NCBI RefSeq assembly: GCF_006494365.1
Contig: NZ_VHIP01000005.1
Location: forward strand, 186,001 to 250,000
Direction of reading: 5' to 3'
Origin: Aestuariibacter sp. GS-14
GTDB taxonomy: Bacteria; Pseudomonadota; Gammaproteobacteria; Enterobacterales; Alteromonadaceae
Length of the DNA: 64,000 bases
Shown here: positions 9,058 to 18,427 of the stretch, one piece after another
Layout of the letters: the number at the start of each line of letters is the position of its first letter
Position numbering within the stretch: position 1 is the first letter of the stretch
Translations under genes and position numbers: made by a program
Notes under the pieces: model-generated
What the model saw: only the letters and a program-made list of their open reading frames with translations
What the model was told of the DNA's origin: nothing
Databases searched by the model: none

Positions 9058-9846
9058 TTATTTACGTATCCGCATAACAGCTAATGCCAGAATCATTAAT
9101 CCTAGCCCGAATGGCGCGGGCACCGGATCAGAGCCACCACTACACGCGGGGTCATTTGGATTTGCCACACAATAATCCAGCGTTTCCTGGAGCTTCACCT
9201 CTGCAAAGTTAGTCACAAACGCCGTTAATGCATTAGTGTCTGAGGTATTCAGTTCTTCCAGATCAAATCCATGACCACCGTTATTAGCAGCAAGGGTTAA
9301 CAAATCAGTAAAGTCGCCACCAAGTACTACGTTAAATAACGCCGAGCTTTGCTGCAGTAATGCATCCAGTGACGCTGCGTCGTATTCGGTATCGCTGTTA
9401 CTGGCTTCGTCTGCAAACAAAATCAGGTTTTTTACTGCGTCATCGCGGTAGGTTAGCCCCGCACTCTCGGACGCCAATGCATCCAGCGCGTATGCCGTTG
9501 CATCATAAGCAGGTTCATTAGAGCCAATGGAATACAAATCATTGGTGAAACCTGCGAAGGTGGTAGCGTCAACAAAGTCGGTTAATAAACGAATGCTATC
9601 GCCAGCAAAACCATAACCAATCAGGGCAAACTGCGCATCGAGTCCGCCTGCTTGCAAAATACTGGCAAACAAACCAATACTGTTGCCCAGGTTAGAATGA
9701 ATGTTGCTCATGGAGCCACTTTCATCAACAATCATAACAATGTCAGTTTTTACAATGCCAGCCTGTGCCGGTACTGACATCCCTGCCAAAACAACCACAA
9801 GCACGCAAAGTATCGCTTTGAAACGTCGGCTGATTAATTTTTTCAT
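9058..9846 (-). CDS. Secreted VWA-domain protein with PEP-CTERM-like sorting tail
   Basis: 262-residue exported protein. The signal peptide ends near PAQA|G. A von Willebrand factor A domain follows with a MIDAS-type motif DESGSMS near residue 40, a conserved GYGF and, further on, LILFADEASNSD. Near the C-terminus are an NDPAC-type cysteine pair, a Gly/Ser/Pro linker, then PVPAPFGLGL, a hydrophobic helix and RIRK. That layout (short P-x-P motif, single TM segment, basic end) matches PEP-CTERM-type sorting signals recognised by exosortase/archaeosortase systems. Start chosen at ATG 9846 because the upstream GTG at 9858 only adds four residues before the signal. No exosortase gene lies in the window. 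Confidence 0.75.
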   Translation of the reverse strand: MKKLISRRFKAILCVLVVVLAGMSVPAQAGIVKTDIVMIVDESGSMSNIHSNLGNSIGLFASILQAGGLDAQFALIGYGFAGDSIRLLTDFVDATTFAGFTNDLYSIGSNEPAYDATAYALDALASESAGLTYRDDAVKNLILFADEASNSDTEYDAASLDALLQQSSALFNVVLGGDFTDLLTLAANNGGHGFDLEELNTSDTNALTAFVTNFAEVKLQETLDYCVANPNDPACSGGSDPVPAPFGLGLMILALAVMRIRK

Positions 9847-10117
9847 GTCTACTACCACCGCGATAATGCTTTGTTAATCAAAGAAAAATGCAAAAAACAT
9901 TCCACTTATAAAAAAGGCTGAAGATCATTAGGTTAGCAGTTTGGTGATCACAGCCCTATAACGGCAGTGTAAAATTAGCTGACACTATTACTGCTATGCT
10001 AACAGACGTATTTTCGGTATTGTGACGGTAATTTTACCTAATAGGTTTACCGCAGCTACACGGTGAAGCGAAGCCTGATTCGCGGTGTGCTGTGAATAGT
10101 AATGATAGGAATATGTT

Positions 10118-11944
10118 GTGACAGATCCCACTTTAGCTCTGGTTACCGTTGGTTTACTTTCCATTGGTTGTCAGTACTTTGCCTACCGCATCCGTTTGCC
10201 CGCTATATTGCCATTACTGGTTATTGGTATTCTGGTTGGGCCGGTGTTTGGTGTATTGAATGCGGACAATTTATTCGGTGACCTGTTGTTTCCGGTAGTG
10301 TCGCTCTCAGTTGCCATCATACTGTTTGAGGGCGCGCTTACCCTGAAATATCAGGACATCGCCGGACACGGAAACATGGTAAGAAACCTGTGTTCTATTG
10401 GTGTGTTAGTTACCTGGGTAATTGCCACTGTGGTAGCGCATTTTGCGCTACAGGTAACCTGGCAGCTATCAGCTCTTTTTGGTGCCATAGTAACGGTAAC
10501 AGGACCCACTGTAATAGTACCAATGCTGCGCACCGTTCGCCCTAAAGCCAATATTGGTAATATTCTTCGCTGGGAAGGAATCATCATAGATCCCATCGGC
10601 GCCCTGCTGGCTGTAATTGTATATGAGTACATTATTTCGGCTCAGGGTGCGATGTCGCATACCATTTTTGCCTTTAGCAAAACAATTGCCGTAGGTTTGG
10701 TAACGGGCCTGGCGGTAGGCTACTTTCTTGGCATTACATTGCGTAATCATTGGGTACCGCACTACTTACGCAATACAGCGGTGTTAACCATAATATTAGG
10801 CGCTTTCGCCGGTTCCAACTTTGTTGCCCACGAATCCGGCCTGTTAACCGTTACCATTGCGGGCATTATGCTAGCCAATATGCGCGATGTTGACGTAGCT
10901 GATATTCTTGAATTCAAAGAAACACTCAGTGTACTGCTAATTTCCGGGTTGTTCATTTTACTGGCGACGCGTCTCGACCTGGGTGCCATTGCACAGGTGG
11001 GCTGGGCGGCAGCCATCGTACTGGTTTCGATCATTTTTATTGCCCGCCCTTTGTCGGTGTTTATTTCTTCTTATGGCACTGGTTTAACCTGGCGTGAGCT
11101 GGCACTACTCAGCTGGATAGCGCCACGTGGCATTGTTGCCGCAGCAGTGTCTGCTTTATTCTCACTGAAACTAGAAGCGCTCGGTTACGACGGCGTAGAA
11201 GTTATTGTACCGTTAGTCTTTTTAGTCATTATTACTACCGTTGTATTACAAGGACTTACGGCCAAAGCGGTGGCAGGTTTTCTGGGCGTAAGAGCGCCTG
11301 TACCCAATGGCTTCCTGTTATTTGGTGCAAGTCACTTTAGCCGCCTGCTGGCCTCGGAACTTATCAAGCACAAAGTACCAGTGAGAGTAGCCGACACCAA
11401 CTGGGATGCCATTCGTGAAGCACGGATGCAGGATATTCCGGTGTATTTTGGCAATCCCATATCGGAACATGCGTCATTGCATCTGGATTTGAGCAGCATA
11501 GGTACTGTGCTGATCTTGTCGCCTTACAAACAGTTAAATCCGCTGGTGTCTTATCATTTTGAGCACTCTCTTGGCGAAAACAAAGTGTGGGGACTAACCA
11601 ATAATTTAATCAGCACCAGACCAAGCCATCAGGTGTCGGAAGATTACGCGAAAAAACTATCGCTATTCGGCGAAGGCGTTACCTATGGCTATCTGGCCAG
11701 CACAGTCAGTCGCGGCGGAAAGATAAAAACCACGTCCATCACGCCAGAATTTACTTATCAGGATTACCTGCGCAAGTATTCAGATAAGGCTACACCGTTA
11801 ATTGCCGTTGATGAAAACAAGCGATTACACGTTATGTTAAGTTCGAATGAAATGAGTCCTAGAGCAGGATGGAAGCTTATTAGTCTGGTGGAGCCGGAGG
11901 CTTTGCCGAAGGAAGAAGTAGCGGCGATTACCCAGGAGAAGTAG
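10118..11944 (+). CDS. CPA1-family Na+/H+ (or K+/H+) antiporter with C-terminal TrkA-N-like domain
   Basis: Integral inner-membrane cation/proton antiporter of the NhaP-like CPA1 group, 608 residues. About twelve hydrophobic segments cover residues 1-395. Family motifs include ILFEGALTL, GAIVTVTGPTVIVPML with the TGPT stretch, and WEGIIIDPIGA, which holds the conserved Asp of the ion site. From about residue 398 a soluble Rossmann-like portion begins (GFLLFGASHFSRLLA), a TrkA-N-type regulatory domain. The start codon is GTG, preceded by AGGA. A strong hairpin follows. Ion preference cannot be read from the sequence. Confidence 0.9.
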   Translation: MTDPTLALVTVGLLSIGCQYFAYRIRLPAILPLLVIGILVGPVFGVLNADNLFGDLLFPVVSLSVAIILFEGALTLKYQDIAGHGNMVRNLCSIGVLVTWVIATVVAHFALQVTWQLSALFGAIVTVTGPTVIVPMLRTVRPKANIGNILRWEGIIIDPIGALLAVIVYEYIISAQGAMSHTIFAFSKTIAVGLVTGLAVGYFLGITLRNHWVPHYLRNTAVLTIILGAFAGSNFVAHESGLLTVTIAGIMLANMRDVDVADILEFKETLSVLLISGLFILLATRLDLGAIAQVGWAAAIVLVSIIFIARPLSVFISSYGTGLTWRELALLSWIAPRGIVAAAVSALFSLKLEALGYDGVEVIVPLVFLVIITTVVLQGLTAKAVAGFLGVRAPVPNGFLLFGASHFSRLLASELIKHKVPVRVADTNWDAIREARMQDIPVYFGNPISEHASLHLDLSSIGTVLILSPYKQLNPLVSYHFEHSLGENKVWGLTNNLISTRPSHQVSEDYAKKLSLFGEGVTYGYLASTVSRGGKIKTTSITPEFTYQDYLRKYSDKATPLIAVDENKRLHVMLSSNEMSPRAGWKLISLVEPEALPKEEVAAITQEK

Positions 11945-11953
11945 TTAAGAATA

Positions 11954-11977
11954 GCACCCTGTCTTGCGACAGGGTGC
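11954..11977 (+). terminator. Terminator hairpin after the antiporter gene
   Basis: GCACCCTGTC and GACAGGGTGC make a 10-bp stem with a tetraloop TTGC, nine bases after the stop; no T-tract follows. Confidence 0.6.
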
Positions 11978-12257
11978 CTCTCCCTGGAAAAAACGAGCAA
12001 TTAAGTGGTGCGTTAGGTGCAACCGTTAGTGTTTTTGATTTACTCAATTACAACGTCGACTGTTGATAGCAATACATGGGCCAACATGCCATAAAATCAA
12101 TTTACATTAAATTTCAAAAGCTTACAAATAAACTACGTAAGGTAAAACATTTTATATTATACAATTTTACCCAAAACAGGGCGTGCACCGACATTCACGC
12201 CCAATTTTGGTGACTATTATTTGATCACTCGGGTCTTATTCAGGTAAGGAAAAAATC
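11978..12257. other. AT-rich non-coding spacer with a convergent-strand hairpin
   Basis: No plausible gene. The only clear structure is a hairpin at 12172-12209 (CCAAAA outer arm, GGGCGTG/CACGCCC inner stem, TTTTGG outer arm), which could terminate waaA transcription from the other strand. A short AGGTAAG/CTTACCT repeat overlaps the waaA stop. Confidence 0.45.
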
Positions 12258-13565
12258 TTACCTCTGTAGCGAATTGACAACGTTAAGGGTTTTGTCCAGT
12301 GCGCCGCTATTTCTAACGAGCTCATGAAAGCCAGCCATGCCCGCGCGATGTGCTGATTCAGGATCATCCAACCAATGCTTTATTTTTGCCTGTAACCCGA
12401 ATCCATCTTCAATCAGAGTGAGTGCACCAGCTTCAACCAGCTTGCTACATATTTCCGGATTATTATGCGTGCTCATGCCCATCAGAATCGGCAATTTCTT
12501 CGCCGCAGGCTCCAGAGCGTTATGGCCGCCCCGCTCGGCAATACTGCCGCCCACAAAGGCGATATCCGCTACATCGTAGGCTGCATTTAAACGCCCCATT
12601 TCGTTAACCAGCACGACATCACATTGCGCGTTGATTGTCGGAGAATCAGCACTACGCAACAATTGTAGTCCGCTCTTAACAACCATTTTCGCAACCAGCT
12701 CAAATCGCTCCGGATGTCGCGGGACCAGAATTAACAACAACTTTGGATATTGGGTTTTAAGCTCTCGATATGCATCAAGCAATACTGACTCTTCCGGATC
12801 ATGCGTGCTACCGCCAATAAGAATTTGCCGCTTTTGCTGCTCAAGCTCCAAAAAATTGGCTTTGGATGATGTTAATGCAGCAGCCTGATCAAATTTTATG
12901 TTTTGTGTTAGCGTTAATTTATCGCCAGCCATACCCAGAAACTGGTAATTATTGAAGTCCCGTTCACCCTGAGCACACACGTGGGATAGCTTATGTAACA
13001 TTGGCTCAAACAAAGCAGGGAATTTTTTATATCGACGGGCAGAGCGATCTGTCATTCGAGCGTTAATAACGACAACCGGGATGTTGCGTTTCCAACAGGC
13101 ATGTATCAAATTGGGCCACAATTCCACCTCGGTGATCATTACCATGCTCGGCTTGATACGCTTTAACATACCTGCCATCGCCATGTGTAAATCGTAGGGT
13201 AAATAGAAATGATGCACCGCATCGCCAAATATAGCTCTGACTCTTGCTGATCCGGTTGGCGTAGTAGTGGTGACGGTAATCTGAACGTCAGGCTGTTCCT
13301 GCATTATGCGCTTAATCAGACAGGAGGCCGCCACAACTTCACCTACAGACACACAATGAAACAAATATCCCTGCTGTTTAGGTGCGTGTGCAACGAAGCC
13401 AAAGCGCTCAAATCGCCGGCGATTGTAATCTTTCGATCTCGTCGAACCCCGGAGTACTAAATTGATAAACGCAAACGGGATCACCAGCACCAGTATAAAA
13501 GAATAGAACCAGCGAAAGGCATCCTGATACCAGGTCGGGCGATAGGGTTTATTGAGTTCGGTCAT
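12258..13565 (-). CDS. waaA: 3-deoxy-D-manno-octulosonic acid (Kdo) transferase
   Basis: Transfers Kdo from CMP-Kdo to lipid IVA, building the inner core of LPS at the cytoplasmic face of the inner membrane. The product is 435 residues. An N-terminal membrane-anchor helix (FRWFYSFILVLVIPFAF) precedes the GT-B fold. Family signatures are HCVSVGEVVAA, VTTTTPTGS, ITEVELWPNL, GGSTHDPEE, VPRHPER and GGSIAERGGHNALEPA. A 94-nt gap separates it from the divergent GT9 gene, so both can use one promoter region. It fits the adjacent LPS core glycosyltransferases. Confidence 0.96.
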   Translation of the reverse strand: MTELNKPYRPTWYQDAFRWFYSFILVLVIPFAFINLVLRGSTRSKDYNRRRFERFGFVAHAPKQQGYLFHCVSVGEVVAASCLIKRIMQEQPDVQITVTTTTPTGSARVRAIFGDAVHHFYLPYDLHMAMAGMLKRIKPSMVMITEVELWPNLIHACWKRNIPVVVINARMTDRSARRYKKFPALFEPMLHKLSHVCAQGERDFNNYQFLGMAGDKLTLTQNIKFDQAAALTSSKANFLELEQQKRQILIGGSTHDPEESVLLDAYRELKTQYPKLLLILVPRHPERFELVAKMVVKSGLQLLRSADSPTINAQCDVVLVNEMGRLNAAYDVADIAFVGGSIAERGGHNALEPAAKKLPILMGMSTHNNPEICSKLVEAGALTLIEDGFGLQAKIKHWLDDPESAHRAGMAGFHELVRNSGALDKTLNVVNSLQR

Positions 13566-13659
13566 ATTCTGTTTGCGTCATCAAATTGTCGTGTTTGGTT
13601 GCTTAACTATTCAACCATCGCATTAGGAGAATCGTTATTTTCAGGCAGTATCCGCAACC

Positions 13660-14715
13660 ATGATTTCGCCACCCTCATCCACAACTTCGGTTTTATTGGT
13701 GCGACTCAGTTCAATGGGGGACATTGTAATGGCCTCAGGCCTGCCGTCCAACATAAAATCCCGATTTCCTGACGCCAACGTAACCTGGTTGGTTGAATCA
13801 CCCTACGCTTCACTGGTAGAAACCCACCCTGCCATTGATAACGTTATTGTATGGCCGAGACAGCACTGGCGTTCACTGTGGAAAGGCCGCCAATACTGGC
13901 AATTGTTTAGCGCCATTCGCCGTTTTATAAACACTCTGCGTATACAGCAATTTGATATCGCTATAGACGCTCAGGGGTTACTTAAAAGTGCACTCTTTAC
14001 CTGGTTAAGTGGCGCCAAACAACGCATTGGTTTTGTAAGTAAAGAGCGCAGTCACTGGCTGCTTACCGAAAGCGTAGTTAAACCTCTTTCTCCTCAGATC
14101 AGCAGTGAATACCGGCATCTCGGACAATGGCTGGGTGCAACTGATTACTCACTGACACTGGGTATCCTGCCTGAAGATATTGATTACGTTAATTCTCTCT
14201 TGCAACAACATTCTATTCCAACAGATTACATTGCAGTTGCGCCGTTTACGACCCGTCCTCAAAAGCACTGGCCAGTTGAACATTGGAAAGCACTACTTAC
14301 CTCAATAGCCTCTGAGGGTAAATCGATTGTGGTGCTGGGGGGACCCGCTGAGCGGTTACTTGCCGCAGATTTAGTTAACGGCATTGCCAATTGCTATGTA
14401 CTGGCGGGTGAACTGTCTATGCGACAAAGTGCGGCTGCTATCCTATTGTCACGTGGCCTAATAGGTGTGGATACTGGCTTAACCCACATGGGTACAGCAC
14501 TGTTAACCAACACAATCGCTCTTTTCGGTTCAACGATACCGTATACACAAACCGATTCATCACGCACGCAGGTTTTGTTCGAAGCAAAGCCATGCTCACC
14601 GTGTAAACGAAGACCTAGCTGTAACCAACATTTTGATTGCATGAAAGATTTACTTCCCGAACGGGTATTCGAGAAGGTCAAACAGTGGAATGTACATGAA
14701 AATATGTCACGTTGA
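13660..14715 (+). CDS. Glycosyltransferase family 9, LPS heptosyltransferase-like
   Basis: 351-residue GT-B enzyme of family GT9, which adds heptose to the LPS inner core from ADP-heptose. Visible signatures are VRLSSMGDIVMASG at the N-terminus, AIDAQGLLKSAL, RIGFVSKERSHW, APFTTRPQKHWP near residue 193, and GVDTGLTHMGTALLTNTIALFGST, the nucleotide-sugar-binding region. The C-terminal CSPC/RRPSC/CM cysteines are common in WaaC/WaaF-type proteins. It overlaps the following GT4 gene by 26 nt, so the two are translationally linked. Whether it adds HepI or another heptose is unresolved. Confidence 0.87.
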   Translation: MISPPSSTTSVLLVRLSSMGDIVMASGLPSNIKSRFPDANVTWLVESPYASLVETHPAIDNVIVWPRQHWRSLWKGRQYWQLFSAIRRFINTLRIQQFDIAIDAQGLLKSALFTWLSGAKQRIGFVSKERSHWLLTESVVKPLSPQISSEYRHLGQWLGATDYSLTLGILPEDIDYVNSLLQQHSIPTDYIAVAPFTTRPQKHWPVEHWKALLTSIASEGKSIVVLGGPAERLLAADLVNGIANCYVLAGELSMRQSAAAILLSRGLIGVDTGLTHMGTALLTNTIALFGSTIPYTQTDSSRTQVLFEAKPCSPCKRRPSCNQHFDCMKDLLPERVFEKVKQWNVHENMSR

Positions 14716-15778
14716 GTTAGGCAGACACTTGTATGGCGGTGCCAAACAAGTAACGTATTTGGTTGAGGGGCTTGCTAATCTTGAGGGGTTCGAACAACAT
14801 CTTATTTGTGCTGCAGGCAGTGAAATAGCCAGTGCGCATTTACCTGGTTGCGCTATACATGCGTTACCTTATTCAGGGGAACTGGATATAACGTTTGTGT
14901 TCCGGCTAGTTAAACTGCTAAGAGTATTGCAACCTGATGTTCTTCATATTCACAGTCGCAGAGGTGCGGATGTGTGGGGTTCCATGGCAGCTATCCGAAC
15001 CGGTATACCCACAGTGTGCACTCGGCGAGTAGATAATCCGGAACACCGATTAAACCGATTTAAATATGCCCCTTTCAAAGCAGTAATCAGTATCTCTGAA
15101 GGCGTTCAACGCGTAATTGCCCCGTTATGTAAATCGGGTCAATTACAGAATGTAATTCATTCAGCTGTGGATCTTAAGGAATACGCCTGCGTCCCCGACA
15201 AAGCGCGATTTCATGCCGAATTCAATATTCCGTTGGACCATACTGTCATCGCTAATTTCGCCCAGTTAATACCACGCAAAGGACAGCAGGATTTAATTGA
15301 CGCTATGCCACAAGTATTGGATCAGTTTCCAAAGGTTACCTGTTTGTTATTTGGCAAAGGTAAGCAATTGGACGCCTATCGTGAGCGTATTATTTCACTA
15401 GGATTAGCATCACATGTTCGGTTATGTGGATTCCGACATGACGTGCCTCGGCTGTTACCCAATATTGATCTAATGGTTCATCCTGCACATGCTGAAGGAC
15501 TCGGTGTAATTTTATTGCAAGCTGGCGCATGCGGAATACCGGTTATTAGTTGCCCATCAGGCGGCATACCAGAAATCATCCAACACCACAAAACAGGCTT
15601 TCTGGTACCGGTAAACAGCCCCAATGATCTTGCTTCACAAATATGTGTAGCTTTAGAAAACCCTTCCCTCACCAGACAAACTGGCCTCGCGTTATATGAA
15701 CATATAAAACGCCAATTCTCTATTGAAAGTATGACTTTGGCATACGCCGATATTTATCAGTCTCTAACCTTTAAGTGA
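14690..15778 (+). CDS. Glycosyltransferase family 4, probable LPS core
   Basis: GT-B retaining glycosyltransferase of 362 residues. N-terminal acceptor domain: GGAKQVTYLVEGLAN and DVLHIHSRRGADVW. C-terminal donor domain: IPRKGQQDLIDAM, LLFGKGKQLDAYRERI, and the E-x7-E-type site EGLGVILLQAGACGIPVI followed by GGIPEII. ATG 14690 gives MYMKICHVELG, but family N-termini favour the internal ATG at 14696. The overlap with the GT9 gene and closeness to waaA imply an LPS core role; sugar and linkage are unknown. Confidence 0.85.
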   Translation: MYMKICHVELGRHLYGGAKQVTYLVEGLANLEGFEQHLICAAGSEIASAHLPGCAIHALPYSGELDITFVFRLVKLLRVLQPDVLHIHSRRGADVWGSMAAIRTGIPTVCTRRVDNPEHRLNRFKYAPFKAVISISEGVQRVIAPLCKSGQLQNVIHSAVDLKEYACVPDKARFHAEFNIPLDHTVIANFAQLIPRKGQQDLIDAMPQVLDQFPKVTCLLFGKGKQLDAYRERIISLGLASHVRLCGFRHDVPRLLPNIDLMVHPAHAEGLGVILLQAGACGIPVISCPSGGIPEIIQHHKTGFLVPVNSPNDLASQICVALENPSLTRQTGLALYEHIKRQFSIESMTLAYADIYQSLTFK

Positions 15779-15949
15779 TCCTATGTTGTATTGGGCGGTA
15801 TCAAGGTTGGGTGTAAATGTGCTGGTAACCATCCATTTCGCTTGGTAAGCGGCTTGATAAAAGTAGAATCGTGCAAATAGTGAAGAGTATCGTACCTGTA
15901 TTGGTTGTTTATTTAGGTCAAAATATATCAACTCAAAGAAGGAGGTAAT

Positions 15950-17005
15950 ATGACGACAGTAAAAGCATATGGTGCAACGGCACCAGATTCCGGGGTTCAT
16001 CCATTGAATATTGAACGCCGTGCTTTACGGGATACTGATGTGGCAATTTCCATTGATTACTGCGGTGTATGTCATTCCGACCTGCATACAGTAGAAAACG
16101 ATTGGGGCGGCACAACTTACCCTATCGTTCCAGGCCATGAAATTGTGGGTACCGTAACGGCTATTGGTCCGAATGTAACCAAATATAAAGTAGGCGATCG
16201 CGTAGGTGTGGGTTGCCTGGTTGATTCATGTGGTCATTGCGGTGCATGCGAACATGACGAAGAGCAATTCTGCGCAGAAGGTTTACACGGCACCTATGGT
16301 GGCGTAGATCGCCTAGACGGTACACCGAATCACGGTGGCTACTCCGAAGCCATTGTTGTAAAAGAGTCTTTTGTACTCTCTATTCCGGACAACCTGGATC
16401 CTGCCGCTGCGGCCCCCATTCTTTGTGCTGGCATTACTACCTACTCGCCTTTGAAACACGTGGGTGTGAAGAAGGGCGATAAAGTGGGCGTGCTTGGTAT
16501 GGGTGGCTTGGGTCACATGGGCGTGAAATTTGCGAAAGCAATGGGTGCAGAAGTGACCATTTTCACCCGTTCTGTTAGCAAAGTGGACGAAGCCATTAGC
16601 CAAGGCGCTGATCATGTCATCATTTCAACTGATGAATCTCAGATGGCGGCAGCAAGTGAGCAGTTCGATTATTTGTTGGATACCATTCCAGTAGAGCATG
16701 ATTTTAATCCTTACTTAAATTGCCTGAAGTACAATGGTGTGCACATCGTAGTGGGTCAGCTTACGCCGCTGGAACCTGCCTTGAACACAGCTGCTCTGGT
16801 GTTAAAGCGTCGCTCTGTAATGGGTTCTCTGATTGGTGGACTGGCTGAAACACAGGAAGTGTTGGATTTTTGTGCAAAACACGATATTACCTGTGACATT
16901 GAAATGCTTGATATGCAGGATATCAACGCAGCTTACGAAAGAATGAAAAAAGGTGATGTTAAGTATCGCTTTGTTATCGACATGGCGACTCTCAAAGCAA
17001 GTTAA
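15950..17005 (+). CDS. Zinc-dependent NADP(H) alcohol/aldehyde dehydrogenase, YahK-like
   Basis: Medium-chain dehydrogenase of 351 residues that interconverts aldehydes and alcohols, probably favouring aldehyde reduction with NADPH like E. coli YahK. Catalytic-zinc ligands: GVCHSDLH (Cys) and GHEIVG (His). Structural-zinc cysteines: DSCGHCGACEHDEEQFC. Rossmann nucleotide site: GVLGMGGLGHMGVKFAKAMG. The SD is near-perfect (AAGGAGGT, 5-6 nt before ATG), suggesting high expression. Monocistronic, with a hairpin downstream. It stands where rplN would normally follow the S10 operon, but in convergent orientation. Confidence 0.92.
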   Translation: MTTVKAYGATAPDSGVHPLNIERRALRDTDVAISIDYCGVCHSDLHTVENDWGGTTYPIVPGHEIVGTVTAIGPNVTKYKVGDRVGVGCLVDSCGHCGACEHDEEQFCAEGLHGTYGGVDRLDGTPNHGGYSEAIVVKESFVLSIPDNLDPAAAAPILCAGITTYSPLKHVGVKKGDKVGVLGMGGLGHMGVKFAKAMGAEVTIFTRSVSKVDEAISQGADHVIISTDESQMAAASEQFDYLLDTIPVEHDFNPYLNCLKYNGVHIVVGQLTPLEPALNTAALVLKRRSVMGSLIGGLAETQEVLDFCAKHDITCDIEMLDMQDINAAYERMKKGDVKYRFVIDMATLKAS

Positions 17006-17014
17006 TCTCTACAA

Positions 17015-17039
17015 TAGCCAGTGACGTCTTCACTGGCTA
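17015..17039 (+). terminator. Hairpin after the alcohol dehydrogenase gene
   Basis: TAGCCAGTGA and TCACTGGCTA make a 10-bp stem with a 5-nt loop ten bases after the stop; followed by ATCTTTCT. Confidence 0.65.
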
Positions 17040-17515
17040 ATCTTTCTACTGTATTTACCTCATTTCCCGCTTAATTAAACAGATAGTATCCTTACCAGAG
17101 TCATCTTTAGCTAAATAAGTAAATTGAACAGCTGTTTATTTTTGAACCAATCCATAAATACTGTTTATATTAGCAAATAAATATTTATTATCATAAAGTT
17201 ACATTTCATCAGTACGTAACCCCCATGTAATTACATTTACTTAACCATACAAAAGACAAAGCCAATCCAATTTGGATACCAAACACAATATAAATAGCAG
17301 TATAAAGCTTATAATCACTCACATATTACTTATCTTATGCAAAATTATAATTTATGTTTTTTAATTTTTATCAGTGAGTTATGAATAAAAACTTTCGATA
17401 ACAATATATAAAACACGTATTATTTAGGTAATGGCATTTATATTACATACAGACATGCAAAAAATATGAATTTGAAATGTGATGCGTGAGACTCAATCTC
17501 GTAAACGCTAAAAAC
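17040..17515. other. Strongly AT-rich gene-free spacer downstream of the S10 operon
   Basis: About 475 bases with conspicuously higher AT content than the flanks and no open frame of note on either strand (the best is a 14-codon run). It sits between the two convergent terminators, exactly where the spc operon would be expected. I see no tRNA, att-like duplication or IS remnant. Confidence 0.6.
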
Positions 17516-17546
17516 AAAAAGGCCGCTCAAAGAGCGGCCTTTTTTA
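17516..17546 (-). terminator. Rho-independent terminator of the S10 operon
   Basis: On the minus strand AAAAAAGGCCGCTC, a TTT loop, GAGCGGCCTTTTTGTTTTT: a strong GC stem flanked by A- and T-tracts, so it can act bidirectionally. It lies 20 nt after the rpsQ stop. Confidence 0.93.
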
Positions 17547-17566
17547 GCTTTGACAAAAGTCAGCGA

Positions 17567-17824
17567 TTAAACGCCAGCTTTCTCAACAACGTCAACCAAT
17601 ACCCAAGTTTTGCTCTTAGAGATTGGTGCACATTCGCGTACAGTTACTGTATCGCCTTCGTTGCACACGTTGCTTTCGTCGTGAGCGTGCAGTTTAGTAG
17701 TACGCTTGATGAACTTCCCATAGATTGGGTGTTTTACGAAACGCTCTACTGCAACAGTAATGGTTTTATCCATTTTGTTGCTAACCACACGACCTTGTAC
17801 TGTACGAATTTTTTGTTCAGACAT
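17567..17824 (-). CDS. rpsQ: 30S ribosomal protein S17
   Basis: 85-residue primary 16S rRNA-binding protein and last gene of the S10 operon here. Recognisable stretches are [22 protein letters not shown], interrupted only by family-normal variation, and [13 protein letters not shown]. Its ATG overlaps the rpmC stop by one base (TAATG), implying coupled translation. In most gammaproteobacteria rplN follows; here a strong terminator does. Confidence 0.98.
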   Translation of the reverse strand: MSEQKIRTVQGRVVSNKMDKTITVAVERFVKHPIYGKFIKRTTKLHAHDESNVCNEGDTVTVRECAPISKSKTWVLVDVVEKAGV

Positions 17825-18015
17825 TACGCATCAGCCTTTTGAGTCAAAATGGTTTTAACACGCGCGATGGTACGACGCACTTTCTTCAGCTGGTCGGTTT
17901 TTTCAAGCTGGCCAGTTGAATGCTGCATGCGTAAGTTGAACTGTTCGCGTAGCAGGTTTAACAACTCTGCGTTCAGCTCTTCTACGCTTTTGTCTTTCAG
18001 TTCAGCTGCTTTCAT
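17824..18015 (-). CDS. rpmC: 50S ribosomal protein L29
   Basis: 63-residue L29, which sits at the peptide exit tunnel near L23 and contributes to trigger-factor and SRP docking. Standard opening [18 protein letters not shown] and conserved [11 protein letters not shown], then [11 protein letters not shown]. It overlaps both neighbours by one base, the tightest coupling in the operon. Confidence 0.98.
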   Translation of the reverse strand: MKAAELKDKSVEELNAELLNLLREQFNLRMQHSTGQLEKTDQLKKVRRTIARVKTILTQKADA

Positions 18016-18425
18016 TACATCACCGTCCGAGTTACAAAGGTTGTTTTAAATGGCAGTTTAGCCGCAGCCAATGCAAACGCTTCGCGTGCCAGAGACTCAG
18101 GAACACCTTCCATCTCATACAGTACGCGACCCGGTTGAATCTGGCATACCCAGTACTCAACGTTACCTTTACCTTTACCTTGACGCACTTCAAGAGGCTT
18201 CTCAGTAATTGGCTTGTCAGGGAAAACCCGAATCCAGATTTTACCTTGACGCTTAACGTGACGAGTCATAGCACGACGCGCTGCTTCGATTTGACGCGCA
18301 GTCATACGACCACGGCCAATCGCTTTTAGACCGTAAGTACCAAAAGCAACCGTGTTACCAGTGGCTAAACCACGGTTACGGCCTTTGTGCATCTTACGGA
18401 ACTTCATGCGTTTTGGTTGTAACAT
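18015..18425 (-). CDS. rplP: 50S ribosomal protein L16
   Basis: 136-residue L16 that organises the A-site and central protuberance. Conserved [19 protein letters not shown] start and [20 protein letters not shown] block. The conserved Arg targeted by the YcfD hydroxylase lies in the WIRVFPDKP region. It is separated by two bases from rpsC. Confidence 0.98.
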   Translation of the reverse strand: MLQPKRMKFRKMHKGRNRGLATGNTVAFGTYGLKAIGRGRMTARQIEAARRAMTRHVKRQGKIWIRVFPDKPITEKPLEVRQGKGKGNVEYWVCQIQPGRVLYEMEGVPESLAREAFALAAAKLPFKTTFVTRTVM

Positions 18426-18427
18426 GA

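Noticed and set aside
17040-17515. Possible prophage or IS remnant in the AT-rich spacer
   Set aside because: No inverted repeats, integrase or transposase fragments or att-like duplications were found by eye.
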